Assembly (NCBI RefSeq): GCF_008389435.1
Contig: NZ_VUYS01000025.1
Span: 1-41,514 of the forward strand
DNA from: Candidatus Nitrosocosmicus agrestis
GTDB taxonomy: Archaea; Thermoproteota; Nitrososphaeria; Nitrososphaerales; Nitrososphaeraceae
Length of the DNA: 41,514 bases
Reading direction: 5' to 3'
The notes under the pieces are model-generated. The model was not told where the DNA came from and did not search any database. It worked only from the letters and a program-made list of their open reading frames with translations. Within the stretch, counting starts at the first letter, position 1, and each line of letters starts with the position of its first letter. The translations under genes and the position numbers were made by a program. This document shows, piece after piece, positions 27,163-35,462 of the stretch.

Positions 27163-28245
27163 GTGAGCAAGATAAGTAGTAATTTAATCTTATTTATCGT
27201 TATATTTTCTGGTTTGGGTGGTATGGTGATTATTCACACTTTCAACAACTATTATTTTCCATCTTTAACAATAACTCTTTCCCCATTTCAAATTGCAAAC
27301 GCCCAATCTTCAGATTTACAATTGTCAAATTCACCTAATTTTGCCGATCTTTATTCTGATATGCCTTCTGACTTTGGACAGACCTATTCCGATCTGGGCT
27401 CAATAGGAGATAGCGTTACAACTTCAATTAAAAACAAGTTTACTGATGCTAGTGGTTCAAAATTAAAAGAGACGATAATTGATGACCAATTTCAAAAATC
27501 AGGCAGTCCTGATAACCAAATAAACAATTCTATTAAAAACAAGGTGTATGTAGTAGATTATAGCAATGTCCACGTCCAAAAGTTTGATAACAGTGGAGAT
27601 TTCATCTCAAAGTGGGGAACAAAAGGCAAGTCAGATGGCCAATTTGGTGTGCCTCATGGTATAGATGTGGATAAACAAGGAAATGTATATGTTGTTGATA
27701 TGGCTAACTTTAACGTTCAAAAGTTTGATAGCGAAGGTAACTTTTTACTAAAATGGGGTAGTATGGGTACAGGAGATGGACAGTTTAACTCACCTGAAAG
27801 CGTATCAGTAGACTCAGAAAACAATGTTTATGTTACAGACACAGATAACAACAATGTACAAAAGTTTGATAGCGAAGGTAACTTTTTACTAAAATGGGGT
27901 AGTATGGGTACAGGAGATGGACAACTAAAAAGACCATCTGGTTTAGATATTGATGACAATAACAATGTTTACGTTACTGATGTTGGAAACAATAGAATTC
28001 AAAAGTTTAGTTCTGATGGTGAGTTTTTAAATAGTTGAGGCTCAAAAGGCTCTGGTATCGGGCAACTGTCAAGTCCTCATGATGTTGCAGTTGATTCAGA
28101 TTGCAATTCATATGTAGTTGAACAAGGAAACTACAGGGTGCAAGTTTTTGATCCCGAAGGTCACCCTCTAACTACCTGGGGCACTCAAGGTAGTGGTGAT
28201 GATCAGTTCCTTGACCCACACAGTGTGGTTGCTGCTCCAGTATAG
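27163..28245 (+). pseudogene. Secreted NHL-repeat protein interrupted by an in-frame TGA
   Basis: The frame starts at GTG 27163 with a signal peptide or anchor (about residues 1-47, ending ANAQSS). A linker of about 85 residues follows, then NHL propeller repeats of 47 residues (GIDVDKQGNVYVVDMANFNV; SVDSENNVYVTDTDNNNVQK). At 28036-28038 the frame meets TGA exactly where the repeats have Trp (FLNS-stop-GSKGSG versus FLLKWGSMGTG). The same frame then stays open for 68 more codons, with two further NHL units (SSPHDVAVDSDCNSYVVEQG ... LTTWGTQGSG), to TAG at 28243-28245. So a TGG codon has become TGA. The truncated product would be 291 residues; the full one would have 360. Bases 27721-27782 and 27862-27923 are identical. 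Confidence 0.8.
27721..27923 (+). repeat. Identical 62-bp direct repeats, 141-bp period, in the NHL gene
   Basis: Bases 27721-27782 and 27862-27923 are identical and encode KFDSEGNFLLKWGSMGTGDG twice. The 141-bp period is that of one NHL blade, the same as in the unrelated-sequence repeats of the gene at 13739. Confidence 0.85.
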
Positions 28246-28371
28246 GATAGGAAATAAAGTGGTGTAATACCCCTCTAACTTAGCCATACGTAACAAAATA
28301 GCGCACAAAAAATGACCAATTTAGAAAAAGTCATCGAATAGATTTTTAAATTGATATAACCAATTTGCCAT

Positions 28372-29202
28372 ATGCAGTTTGCCTTTAGCTCAAATGCTTT
28401 TACTAATTTTACTTTGATTGAATCAATTTCACAGATAGCGCAAATTGGATATCAAGGTGTTGAGATCATGTGTGACAAACCACATGCATATCCTCCCGAC
28501 ATTAACCAAGAATCACTTTTAAAAATCAAATCTAGTCTCAGCTCAAACAATATTCAGATATCAAATCTTAACGCTTTTACCTTGTTTGCATTAGGTGATA
28601 CCTATCATCCCTCATGGATTGATTTAAACCCAGAAAAAAGAAAGGAAAGGATTAACCACACCAAAAATTGCATAGAACTTGCCTCTCAACTAGGGGCCAA
28701 GACAATTTCACTTGAACCCGGTGGTCCACTTTACCCTGGTATCAATCAAAATCGTTCAGAACTGTATCAGATATTCGCAGACGGAATCAAAGAGGTGATT
28801 CCATTTGCAGAAAAAAACAAAATAAAATTGCTAATAGAGCCTGAACCAGGACTACTATTGCAAACGTCTAAAGAGTATTTGGAATTTATGAAAAACTTTG
28901 AATCTGAATTTTTGAAATTGAATTTTGATATTGGTCATTTTTATTGTGTAAGTGAAGATCCGGTTGTTTTAATAAATGAATTAGCAGATTACATAGAGCA
29001 TTTTCATTTGGCAGACATAAAAGGCCGTGTTCACAATCACCTAATCCCGGGGCTTGGTGATATCAACATTAAAGATATTTTGTTTGCCATTAAAGATTCA
29101 AAATACAAAGGTTTTGTTACAATAGAGCTTTACCCATATAAGAACGATCCAATTGGAGCAGCTACTCAATCACTTCAATATGTAAGAAACTTAGTTACTT
29201 AA
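28372..29202 (+). CDS. Xylose-isomerase-like TIM-barrel sugar (phosphate) isomerase/epimerase
   Basis: A 276-residue AP-endonuclease-2/xylose-isomerase-like TIM barrel. Metal-site and catalytic candidates are E156 in LLIEPEPG, D186 and H189 in NFDIGHFYC, H212 in HFHLADIKG and E252 in VTIELYPYK. The order E-D-H-H-E fits sugar isomerases, inosose dehydratases and epimerases that act through an enediolate. It lies 45 bases before the EboC-like prenyltransferase on the same strand and is very likely co-transcribed with it. A TTTTTAAAT box lies about 25 bases before the ATG. It is a different subfamily from the TIM barrel at 36970. The substrate is unknown; supply of a sugar or cyclitol precursor for the ebo-like pathway is an inference. 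Confidence 0.8.
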   Translation: MQFAFSSNAFTNFTLIESISQIAQIGYQGVEIMCDKPHAYPPDINQESLLKIKSSLSSNNIQISNLNAFTLFALGDTYHPSWIDLNPEKRKERINHTKNCIELASQLGAKTISLEPGGPLYPGINQNRSELYQIFADGIKEVIPFAEKNKIKLLIEPEPGLLLQTSKEYLEFMKNFESEFLKLNFDIGHFYCVSEDPVVLINELADYIEHFHLADIKGRVHNHLIPGLGDINIKDILFAIKDSKYKGFVTIELYPYKNDPIGAATQSLQYVRNLVT

Positions 29203-29247
29203 GATAGGAAAAAGATTGCAATAGAAAAAAAACAAAAGATTGATAAC

Positions 29248-30237
29248 ATGCTAAACAGCCCATACCTTCGCTTATTAAGAATACCCAATATTTTTACAAT
29301 ACCGTCAAATATTATCTTGGGCTATCTTATTGCAATTTCACTTACAAATGTCTCAAATTTGGAAGAAGGTAGGAATGTATTTACACTATTAATACTCATA
29401 ACTTCCTCTATTTTTTTGTATTTAGGTGGTCTAGTCAGCAACGATTACTTTGACGAGAAGATAGATTCAGTTGAAAGACCCGGTAGACCTATCCCCTCTG
29501 GTAGTGTCTCTAAAAAAAATGCGTTATTGATTCTTGTCTTTTTCTTTTTGATTGGCCTATCCTTATCAACGATTGCAGGTGCTGCTTCATTACTAGTATC
29601 AGTATTGTTAATAATTGGCATCTTGACATACAACTACAAAATAAAGAATGGATTTTTCAGACCATATCTGATGGGCCTGATAAGAGGGCTAAACATACTA
29701 TATGGTTTTAGTTTTGTCTTTGGTAGTTCAATTAATTTTCAAACACTATCCGATAATTTTTTTATGAATTATCAAAACACAGAATACCACAATCTATTTT
29801 GGATAGTGGTCCTTGTTACTATGGCAATGTTTTTTCATGTTTTGCTGTTAACCCATATTAGTAAAAAAGAGGCTATTGACGCTGCCGAAGGACGAAATCT
29901 AGTTTCAGGTATGCGCAAACATTGTTATTTTTATCTAACATATGTTGCCACTATAGGGTTCTTTGGTTGTGTGTTGTTACCACATGTAATTGAATTTTTA
30001 TTTTTTATCTCTTTTTATGTTGTTATTATATCATTAGTCTTTCAGACGGCTATCAAAAAGGCAAAAAAACTGGAAATAAGCGAGTCTGTACAATTTCTTG
30101 TCAAAAATATGATCTTAATTATTATTCTTTTGGATTCTGTATTCATTGCAGGTGTTTCTGGGTTTATCCCTTCCCTTTTGACTTGTCTATTGATTATTCC
30201 ACCAATAGTATTGAGCAAAAGATTTAGCATGACTTGA
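29248..30237 (+). CDS. eboC: EboC-like UbiA-family prenyltransferase
   Basis: A 329-residue membrane enzyme with about eight or nine helices. The first Asp-rich motif of UbiA prenyltransferases is at residues 65-73 (NDYFDEKID) and is followed by SVERPGRPIPSG. A later segment PYLMGLIRGLNILYGFSFVF matches the MGLCRGLNLLLGMS-like signature I associate with EboC rather than with UbiA, heme O or GGGP synthases. The second polar loop has KKEAIDAAEGRN, likely the second Asp motif. Such enzymes attach a prenyl group from a prenyl diphosphate to a small acceptor within the membrane; the EboC acceptor is not known. It follows the TIM-barrel gene closely. The other ebo-like genes are within 6 kb on each side. 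Confidence 0.82.
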   Translation: MLNSPYLRLLRIPNIFTIPSNIILGYLIAISLTNVSNLEEGRNVFTLLILITSSIFLYLGGLVSNDYFDEKIDSVERPGRPIPSGSVSKKNALLILVFFFLIGLSLSTIAGAASLLVSVLLIIGILTYNYKIKNGFFRPYLMGLIRGLNILYGFSFVFGSSINFQTLSDNFFMNYQNTEYHNLFWIVVLVTMAMFFHVLLLTHISKKEAIDAAEGRNLVSGMRKHCYFYLTYVATIGFFGCVLLPHVIEFLFFISFYVVIISLVFQTAIKKAKKLEISESVQFLVKNMILIIILLDSVFIAGVSGFIPSLLTCLLIIPPIVLSKRFSMT

Positions 30238-30387
30238 CCCTGTATGAATAGATTCTGATTCGTTTAGACATGCTGAAATCATTTGATGGTTGATTTTTCT
30301 ACCATTTATTTGGTTTTGGCTATCGAAGAACTGTGGAATGCAATAACTTATTATGACGAACCTCGTCATCAATACCTTATTAAAATT

Positions 30388-30972
30388 ATGACAAGAAAAA
30401 CAACAACTAATTTGATAACAAGAAGAACTTTACTTCCCTTTCCTTTAATATTTCTGATTACCTTTTCAATAATGCTTTATTTAGGTCATTTAGAAACTCC
30501 AGTACATGCAAGTATTGAAAACATAACAGATGAAAAAAATTCTACTCTTTCAACAGCCGATTCAAATGCAATGGGTGATGAAGTTGGGATGACTTTTGTT
30601 ATTACCAATGCTAACTCAAATGGTAACTCTACCTTGGCCCAACCCAATGTATCTTCAGATTTTTCGCAAAGCTCTGAAACTAACTTGAAGCCATCCTCCT
30701 CACCATCCTCCTCATCATCATCACCATCCTCCTCATCATCATCATCACAAAAAGATAATCAGTCAACCAAATCTAATGACCAAGGTAAAAACAATACTTC
30801 CTCTACTAAAACTACTCATACCAACAATATGCAGCGAGGAGAGTACAAGGTAGATGATAATGGGATCCACTATTATAATATTAACAATTGCAGTGAAGTA
30901 AAGGGCTCTTCTGGAATCGGTGATCTTTCCGAATGCGAAGATGCAGAAAGGGAAATGTTAAAGGAAAGGTAG
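30388..30972 (+). CDS. Secreted Ser-rich low-complexity protein
   Basis: The frame is open from 30283, but the ATG at 30388 puts a good signal peptide at the N-terminus (basic start, then PFPLIFLITFSIMLYLG, ending VHA), so I prefer it; the product is 194 residues. The mature part is rich in Ser, Thr and Asn, with a serine run encoded by TCC/TCA triplets at about 30691-30749. The C-terminus is different and conserved-looking: GEYKVDDNGIHYYNINNCSE, then SSGIGDLSECEDAEREM with two cysteines. The Ser/Thr stretch may be a glycosylated spacer to a small folded C-terminal domain. No function is known. Confidence 0.65.
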   Translation: MTRKTTTNLITRRTLLPFPLIFLITFSIMLYLGHLETPVHASIENITDEKNSTLSTADSNAMGDEVGMTFVITNANSNGNSTLAQPNVSSDFSQSSETNLKPSSSPSSSSSSPSSSSSSSQKDNQSTKSNDQGKNNTSSTKTTHTNNMQRGEYKVDDNGIHYYNINNCSEVKGSSGIGDLSECEDAEREMLKER

Positions 30973-31154
30973 ATTCCACTCTATTTATCTTTTTTTTATA
31001 ATTTAAACATTAACTATTTTTGATTATAGATTTTTTTTTCAAAAAGAAATTACTTGCAATGTAGGTTATTACTCTAAAAAGAAATAACTAGATATTAATA
31101 AAAAAATAAATTGCATTTACTGCTTTTTAAAAAAAGAAAAGAAATTAAAAAAAA

Positions 31155-31529
31155 TCAGGTTTGTTTAAATTTTTCCGATAGGTTGGAAATACCATTCTTA
31201 TCCTTGTTTCTAAGCGCCATTATACCTGCTATAACGAATAATACAAGCGCAGGGACTGCAAACCACTGGATAAGAAGAAACAGCAAAACACCACATACGA
31301 TGAGAATTGCACCTACAAATTTCGTATTCTTTATTTTAAATGCCGCAACAATGGCTCCTATATTGATTGCAATAATTCCAACAGCAATTAACATAGCCCA
31401 ACCGACAAATAATGCGAGCAATGGAATACCAATGATGCTGTTGATAAAAAAATACAAAAAAAGCCCTATAAAGGGTAGGATAAGACCCAAAATGGCAGTG
31501 ATTATTGTTAATTTTTGATAGTTTTTCAA
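31155..31529 (-). CDS. Small membrane protein with four predicted helices
   Basis: A 124-residue protein almost entirely made of four hydrophobic helices (LTIITAILGLILPFIGLFLY; LALFVGWAMLIAVGIIAINI; FVGAILIVCGVLLFLLIQW; VPALVLFVIAGIMALRNK), with a short charged tail in the cytoplasm. It resembles generic DUF-type four-helix archaeal proteins and has no catalytic motif. Its promoter region contains a 47-bp alternating purine-pyrimidine tract (31562-31608), 33 bases before the start codon. Confidence 0.65.
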   Translation of the reverse strand: MKNYQKLTIITAILGLILPFIGLFLYFFINSIIGIPLLALFVGWAMLIAVGIIAINIGAIVAAFKIKNTKFVGAILIVCGVLLFLLIQWFAVPALVLFVIAGIMALRNKDKNGISNLSEKFKQT

Positions 31530-31561
31530 TACTAGACGTTATTATACTTCATGATTAAATA

Positions 31562-31608
31562 ATATGTGTATATGTATGCATGCGTATGCGTATGCGTATG
31601 CGTATGTG
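31562..31608. repeat. Alternating purine-pyrimidine tract with (GTATGC)n
   Basis: All 47 bases alternate strictly between purine and pyrimidine, including about four GTATGC units (31584-31607). Such tracts can adopt Z-DNA and are prone to length change. It lies directly upstream of the minus-strand gene that starts at 31529. Confidence 0.85.
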
Positions 31609-31761
31609 AACACCTATACCTTGTGATTTGATTATTTGTAAGGTATAAATCAATCAAGCAAAAACCTTTCAGTTTTCTATTAAATGATAATCAAAACAAA
31701 TGGTGGATGAATTATTGAAAGTTGGAAATTGGGTGACAGGCTCTTTTTCTAATATCAATTA

Positions 31762-31857
31762 TCAGATTTTGGGCCAGCCAATCGAGTGTTCTATTATGTC
31801 ACCCTTTTTGACAACTTCCAGATTTTCCAGATGTGTATTGGATTGAAGGTAAGTCAT
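31762..31857 (-). CDS. Possible 31-residue protein or 3' gene remnant
   Basis: From ATG at 31857 to TGA at 31762 the minus strand encodes MTYLQSNTHLENLEVVKKGD, then IIEHSIGWPKI. The wording is strikingly protein-like. The frame is open for 13 more codons upstream (IIPNPSLDIS) to a stop at 31897, without a better start. The plus strand of the same stretch also has a 48-codon frame (31700-31846), which I consider less likely. It may be a small gene or the end of a decayed one. Confidence 0.35.
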   Translation of the reverse strand: MTYLQSNTHLENLEVVKKGDIIEHSIGWPKI

Positions 31858-32066
31858 TGAGATATCAAGCGAGGGATTTGGAATTATTTTGCTTGATTAC
31901 AATGCTTTTATTAGATGCAACATTAGGTTCACCTAACTTACATATAAACAAATGTATTATTCTCTGATTTAATAATAGTGAAATTTCTATTTACTTTATC
32001 TTTGATTTTTAAACGTAGTATTTTGTGCTATTATACTTCTTTATCTTTTAGTCATTTCATCATAAA

Positions 32067-32074
32067 TTTAAATA
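32067..32074 (+). promoter_or_regulatory. TATA-like box for the zinc-ribbon gene
   Basis: TTTAAATA, 24-31 bases before the start codon at 32098, consistent with leaderless archaeal transcription. Confidence 0.4.
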
Positions 32075-32097
32075 TAAACGCGTATTTGTAATATTAA

Positions 32098-32244
32098 ATG
32101 GCAAAATGTCCATATTGTAAAGAGTCTATAAATTTAAGTCAGCTTAAAACAGAAGAGTTCGAAGATGGCGATCTCTTGTTTAAATTCTTGGGGCTAAGTT
32201 GCCCAAGTTGCGAGGTTCTGTTAAAGATTCAAAAAATAGATTGA
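32098..32244 (+). CDS. Small zinc-ribbon protein (48 residues)
   Basis: From ATG at 32098 to TGA at 32242-32244 the plus strand encodes 48 residues. MAKCPYCKESINLSQL opens it and LGLSCPSCEVLLKI closes it, giving two C-P-x-C knuckles 31 residues apart, the form of a single zinc ribbon. TTTAAATA at 32067-32074 lies 24-31 bases before the ATG, so the gene is probably leaderless. Such mini zinc ribbons are common in archaea; the partner (nucleic acid or protein) is unknown. Confidence 0.8.
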   Translation: MAKCPYCKESINLSQLKTEEFEDGDLLFKFLGLSCPSCEVLLKIQKID

Positions 32245-32605
32245 GCAGATACTTTCGCCTTATTTTAAAAAAAATAACAAATTTTATGTTTTGAATAATA
32301 AAATGAAGATGAAAATGAGAATCTTTTGATACCAATAGATACTAGTTTTTCTTTTATGAAATTGGATTTGATTTGATTTTATATCAAAGTAAGGTGAGTA
32401 TTTTTTTATCTGTTTATCTATATATCTATCAATCTTTGGTTTGACTTTAAAAGTAGTATCATTTCAATGCAACATAATTTAATTTAATTTAATTTAATTT
32501 GATATAATGTAACCCAGGTAACAAAATCCAAATTCAGTGTGTCTAAATCGATTGAAGCGACTCTTCAAATACATGTTCAAAGTTCAGAAAAAAAGGAAGA
32601 ATTAT
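32245..32605. other. Intergenic region with an AATTT tandem repeat
   Basis: About 360 bases between convergent genes. Bases 32475-32500 are about five tandem copies of AATTT. The reverse-complement unit is repeated again at 40385-40407. No gene was recognised. Confidence 0.5.
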
Positions 32606-35179
32606 CTAGCAGCCAAAGAAACTTCGCCATTCGGGTCGTGAACTGAGGAAACCACACATTCCGTTGTTATTATTAGGTTCGTTATTTGATACAGGCTTTA
32701 TCGTAATTGTTGTGCTATCAGGCTCGCTTGATACTCCCAAATTATTTGTAACTACAAGCTGGAATTTAAGGACAATATTATTTGATGTAGTTTGTGGTGC
32801 TGTAAAGGTGGGTTTAGACGAAGATGAGCTGCTCAAGGCTACAGCAGGTCCTGAGGTTTGAGTCCAAGAATAAGTAAGCGCAGAGTTGTTTGGATCCGAA
32901 CTGCCACTACCGTCAAGTTGTACTGTAACACCGCTGTCTACTGTCCGGTCAGAGCCTGCGTCTGCTGTTGGCTTACTAATAGGAATAGGATTAACAGTTA
33001 TTCTGACACTATCAGGCTCACTTTTTACACCATTGTTGTTTGTTACCTCTAGTTTAAAGACAAGGTCTGTTTTTGCGGATGTTTGTGGTGCTGTAAAGGT
33101 GGGTTTAGACGAAGATGAGCTGCTCAAGGCTACAGCAGGTCCTGAGGTTTGAGTCCAAGAATAAGTAAGCGCAGAGTTGTTTGGATCCGAACTGCCACTA
33201 CCGTCAAGTTGTACTGTAACACCGCTGTCTACTGTCCGGTCAGAGCCTGCGTCTGCTGTTGGCTTACTAATAGGAATAGGATTAACAGTTATTCTGACAC
33301 TATCAGGCTCACTTTTTACACCATTGTTGTTTGTTACCTCTAGTTTAAAGACAAGGTCTGTTTTTGCGGATGTTTGTGGTGCTGTAAAGGTGGGTTTAGA
33401 CGAAGATGAGCTGCTCAAGGCTACAGCAGGTCCTGAGGTTTGAGTCCAAGAATAAGTAAGCGCAGAGTTGTTTGGATCCGAACTGCCACTACCGTCAAGT
33501 TGTACTGTAACACCGCTGTCTACTGTCCGGTCAGAGCCTGCGTCTGCTGTTGGCGGGCTGACTGTATTACTAGTCTGACCAGGATCTTTTACATACAATA
33601 GAGGTTCTCTTGATTGGTCTTTATCGCCTGTAAAATACCCATGACCCATTCCATCACAAACTATCCCTGGTAAAGATCCGTGGGATAATAATGCATTACG
33701 AACTTCAGATGGAGAGGCGCCAGGGTTGGCAGCCATATAGAGTGCAGCAGCTCCTGCTACGTGTGGTGAAGCCATGCTAGTTCCGCTCATAGTTGCGTAT
33801 GAATTACCCTTGTAAGTTGAATAAATTTTAGTTCCAGGAGCAGCGATATCAACGTCTGATCCATAATTGCTAAAGCTGGCCAAAGCATCGTCACTTCCAT
33901 AACCAGTGGCAGGTCCTTTTCCGCCGCACTTTCCGTCACTGTCTCCTATGGCTGATACTGCAATAGCATTTGGGTTGTTAGCAGGTGAAAAAGTACGGGC
34001 ATCTTTTGCACCATTTCCAGCAGCTACTACAAAAACAATTCCGGCTTTGACTGCGTTATTTATGGCCGAATCAAAAGCAGTGGATTTGCATTCACAACCA
34101 AGGCTAAGATTGGCTACCTCAATCTGATTTGCGTATTGAGTGACATAGTCTATACCTTTTATGACTGTGGATAGGGGACCTGAGCCGTTACTGTCTAATA
34201 CTTTAATAGCCCATAATTTGGCACCTGGGGCAACCCCCACTGTTCCAATTGAGTTGTCTTTGGCGGCTGCAATACCAGCAACATGGGTCCCATGACCATT
34301 GTCATCATCTGCAGTGCTTGAGCCCGAACCGAATAATGAGTTAGAAACAAATGATTTCTGATGGTATACATTTAAGTCAGAATGATCCAAATCAATCCCA
34401 GAGTCTATAATAGCAATATCTGCATTCGTGGTTCCACTGCCGTCACCAGATTTTGCGGAACTTTGATCTGCGTCAATTCTGTTTATTCCAGTAGGTATCG
34501 ATTGAGCAAATGATTGAACCATAACGTCTTTTTCAACGTATGCCACAAGAGGACTTTTTTTAATTATATCTATTATTTTTTCATTGGGAACATGGATTGC
34601 AAAACCGTTTAAAACATTTTCATACTGTTGTAATAAATCCATGTCTTTAAGGTTAATTTTGCTTGCTATATCGGAGAAAAAGTCTGATTTGTCTGTATTA
34701 TGGCTTTTTAAAACCACGATATATTGATTTGGAATTACTTTATCGTCAGAACTTTCAGGCGAGGTAAGAAAAGACGACGGAAAATCAGCATAATCTTTAA
34801 TTAAAGGCAAGAAATTTTGCTGAGTATACTTTGAAAAACCATCTGATTCATCATTCTTGGGATTTGATGACAAATCACCTGTTTCTCCCGTTCCTTCTTC
34901 ATTAACTTCATCTTTGTCTTCATCTTCATCTTCTTCTTCTTCTGTCACTCCTACTCCAGGTTGGCTATAATCTGGTATCGCACTTAATTGATCACCTAAT
35001 AAGGTTCCACCAATCTCATTATCAATTATAGAATTAAAACTCAATGATGATGGCGCATTATCTGAAATTTCAAATTTAAAAGCATTGATATCAGTTTTTG
35101 ATCCAAACCCGTAAAAAGTTGGAATAATTAGCAAAAGCACAATCCATAACTTGATATGCCGATTATTCTTGCTGGACAT
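32606..35179 (-). CDS. Secreted subtilisin-like serine protease with three PKD-type domains
   Basis: An 857-residue S8-family protease. A signal peptide covers about residues 1-27. An acidic linker (EEEDEDEDKDEVNEEGTGET) follows, then an I9 inhibitor propeptide at about 148-225 (IPNQYIVVLKSHN ... VAYVEKDVMVQSFA). In the catalytic domain the triad is D259 (IAIIDSGIDLDHSDL), H296 (DNGHGTHVAGIAAA) and S468 (MSGTSMASPHVAGAAALY), with N389 as oxyanion residue (AAGNG). From about residue 543 there are three PKD/REJ-like beta domains of 97 residues (ADAGSDRTVDSGVTVQLDGS, then YSWTQTSGPAV). A short tail holds two cysteines. It should act outside the cell, possibly on surface proteins or as a scavenging protease. 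Confidence 0.93.
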   Translation of the reverse strand: MSSKNNRHIKLWIVLLLIIPTFYGFGSKTDINAFKFEISDNAPSSLSFNSIIDNEIGGTLLGDQLSAIPDYSQPGVGVTEEEEDEDEDKDEVNEEGTGETGDLSSNPKNDESDGFSKYTQQNFLPLIKDYADFPSSFLTSPESSDDKVIPNQYIVVLKSHNTDKSDFFSDIASKINLKDMDLLQQYENVLNGFAIHVPNEKIIDIIKKSPLVAYVEKDVMVQSFAQSIPTGINRIDADQSSAKSGDGSGTTNADIAIIDSGIDLDHSDLNVYHQKSFVSNSLFGSGSSTADDDNGHGTHVAGIAAAKDNSIGTVGVAPGAKLWAIKVLDSNGSGPLSTVIKGIDYVTQYANQIEVANLSLGCECKSTAFDSAINNAVKAGIVFVVAAGNGAKDARTFSPANNPNAIAVSAIGDSDGKCGGKGPATGYGSDDALASFSNYGSDVDIAAPGTKIYSTYKGNSYATMSGTSMASPHVAGAAALYMAANPGASPSEVRNALLSHGSLPGIVCDGMGHGYFTGDKDQSREPLLYVKDPGQTSNTVSPPTADAGSDRTVDSGVTVQLDGSGSSDPNNSALTYSWTQTSGPAVALSSSSSSKPTFTAPQTSAKTDLVFKLEVTNNNGVKSEPDSVRITVNPIPISKPTADAGSDRTVDSGVTVQLDGSGSSDPNNSALTYSWTQTSGPAVALSSSSSSKPTFTAPQTSAKTDLVFKLEVTNNNGVKSEPDSVRITVNPIPISKPTADAGSDRTVDSGVTVQLDGSGSSDPNNSALTYSWTQTSGPAVALSSSSSSKPTFTAPQTTSNNIVLKFQLVVTNNLGVSSEPDSTTITIKPVSNNEPNNNNGMCGFLSSRPEWRSFFGC
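32681..33553 (-). repeat. Three tandem 291-bp repeats encoding PKD-type domains
   Basis: Units lie at about 32681-32971, 32972-33262 and 33263-33553, one 97-residue domain each. The two upstream units appear identical in DNA over nearly their full length. The 3'-most unit changes only in its last third (TSNNIVLKFQLVVTNNLGVS). Confidence 0.9.
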
Positions 35180-35462
35180 GGCATAATATAAAATTTTTTT
35201 TATTTATGAAATACTAAAGACTTTAGCGCTCTATGGTTATAGTTACAGATCATGTTAAGTTATCAGGCAAGTAGAATCTGAATTAATCTTAGTGTAAATA
35301 ATTTTTTAGCTGATACTCTCCAAGAAGATAGATAACCAAAGATTTCAATTTAAAAGTTGCAACTAGCGATTTTTTTAACCTTTGCTTAAAATAAATCATC
35401 ACTAGCGGACCTTGAGTAAGAGTCTTCCAATAAAGATTAAATGATATATATAATAATACAAT
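35180..35462. promoter_or_regulatory. Divergent intergenic region, protease / EboF-like gene
   Basis: About 280 bases between the divergent starts of the protease and the EboF-like gene. TATA-like tracts are present on both sides (for example GATTAAATGATATATATAA at 35435-35453). No other element was recognised. Confidence 0.35.

Noticed and set aside
30691-30749. TCC/TCA triplet run considered as a non-coding microsatellite
   Set aside because: It stays in frame inside the secreted Ser-rich protein and encodes serine and proline.
32664-33443. Several plus-strand frames repeating every 291 bases
   Set aside because: They are shadows of the PKD repeats in the subtilisin gene on the other strand.
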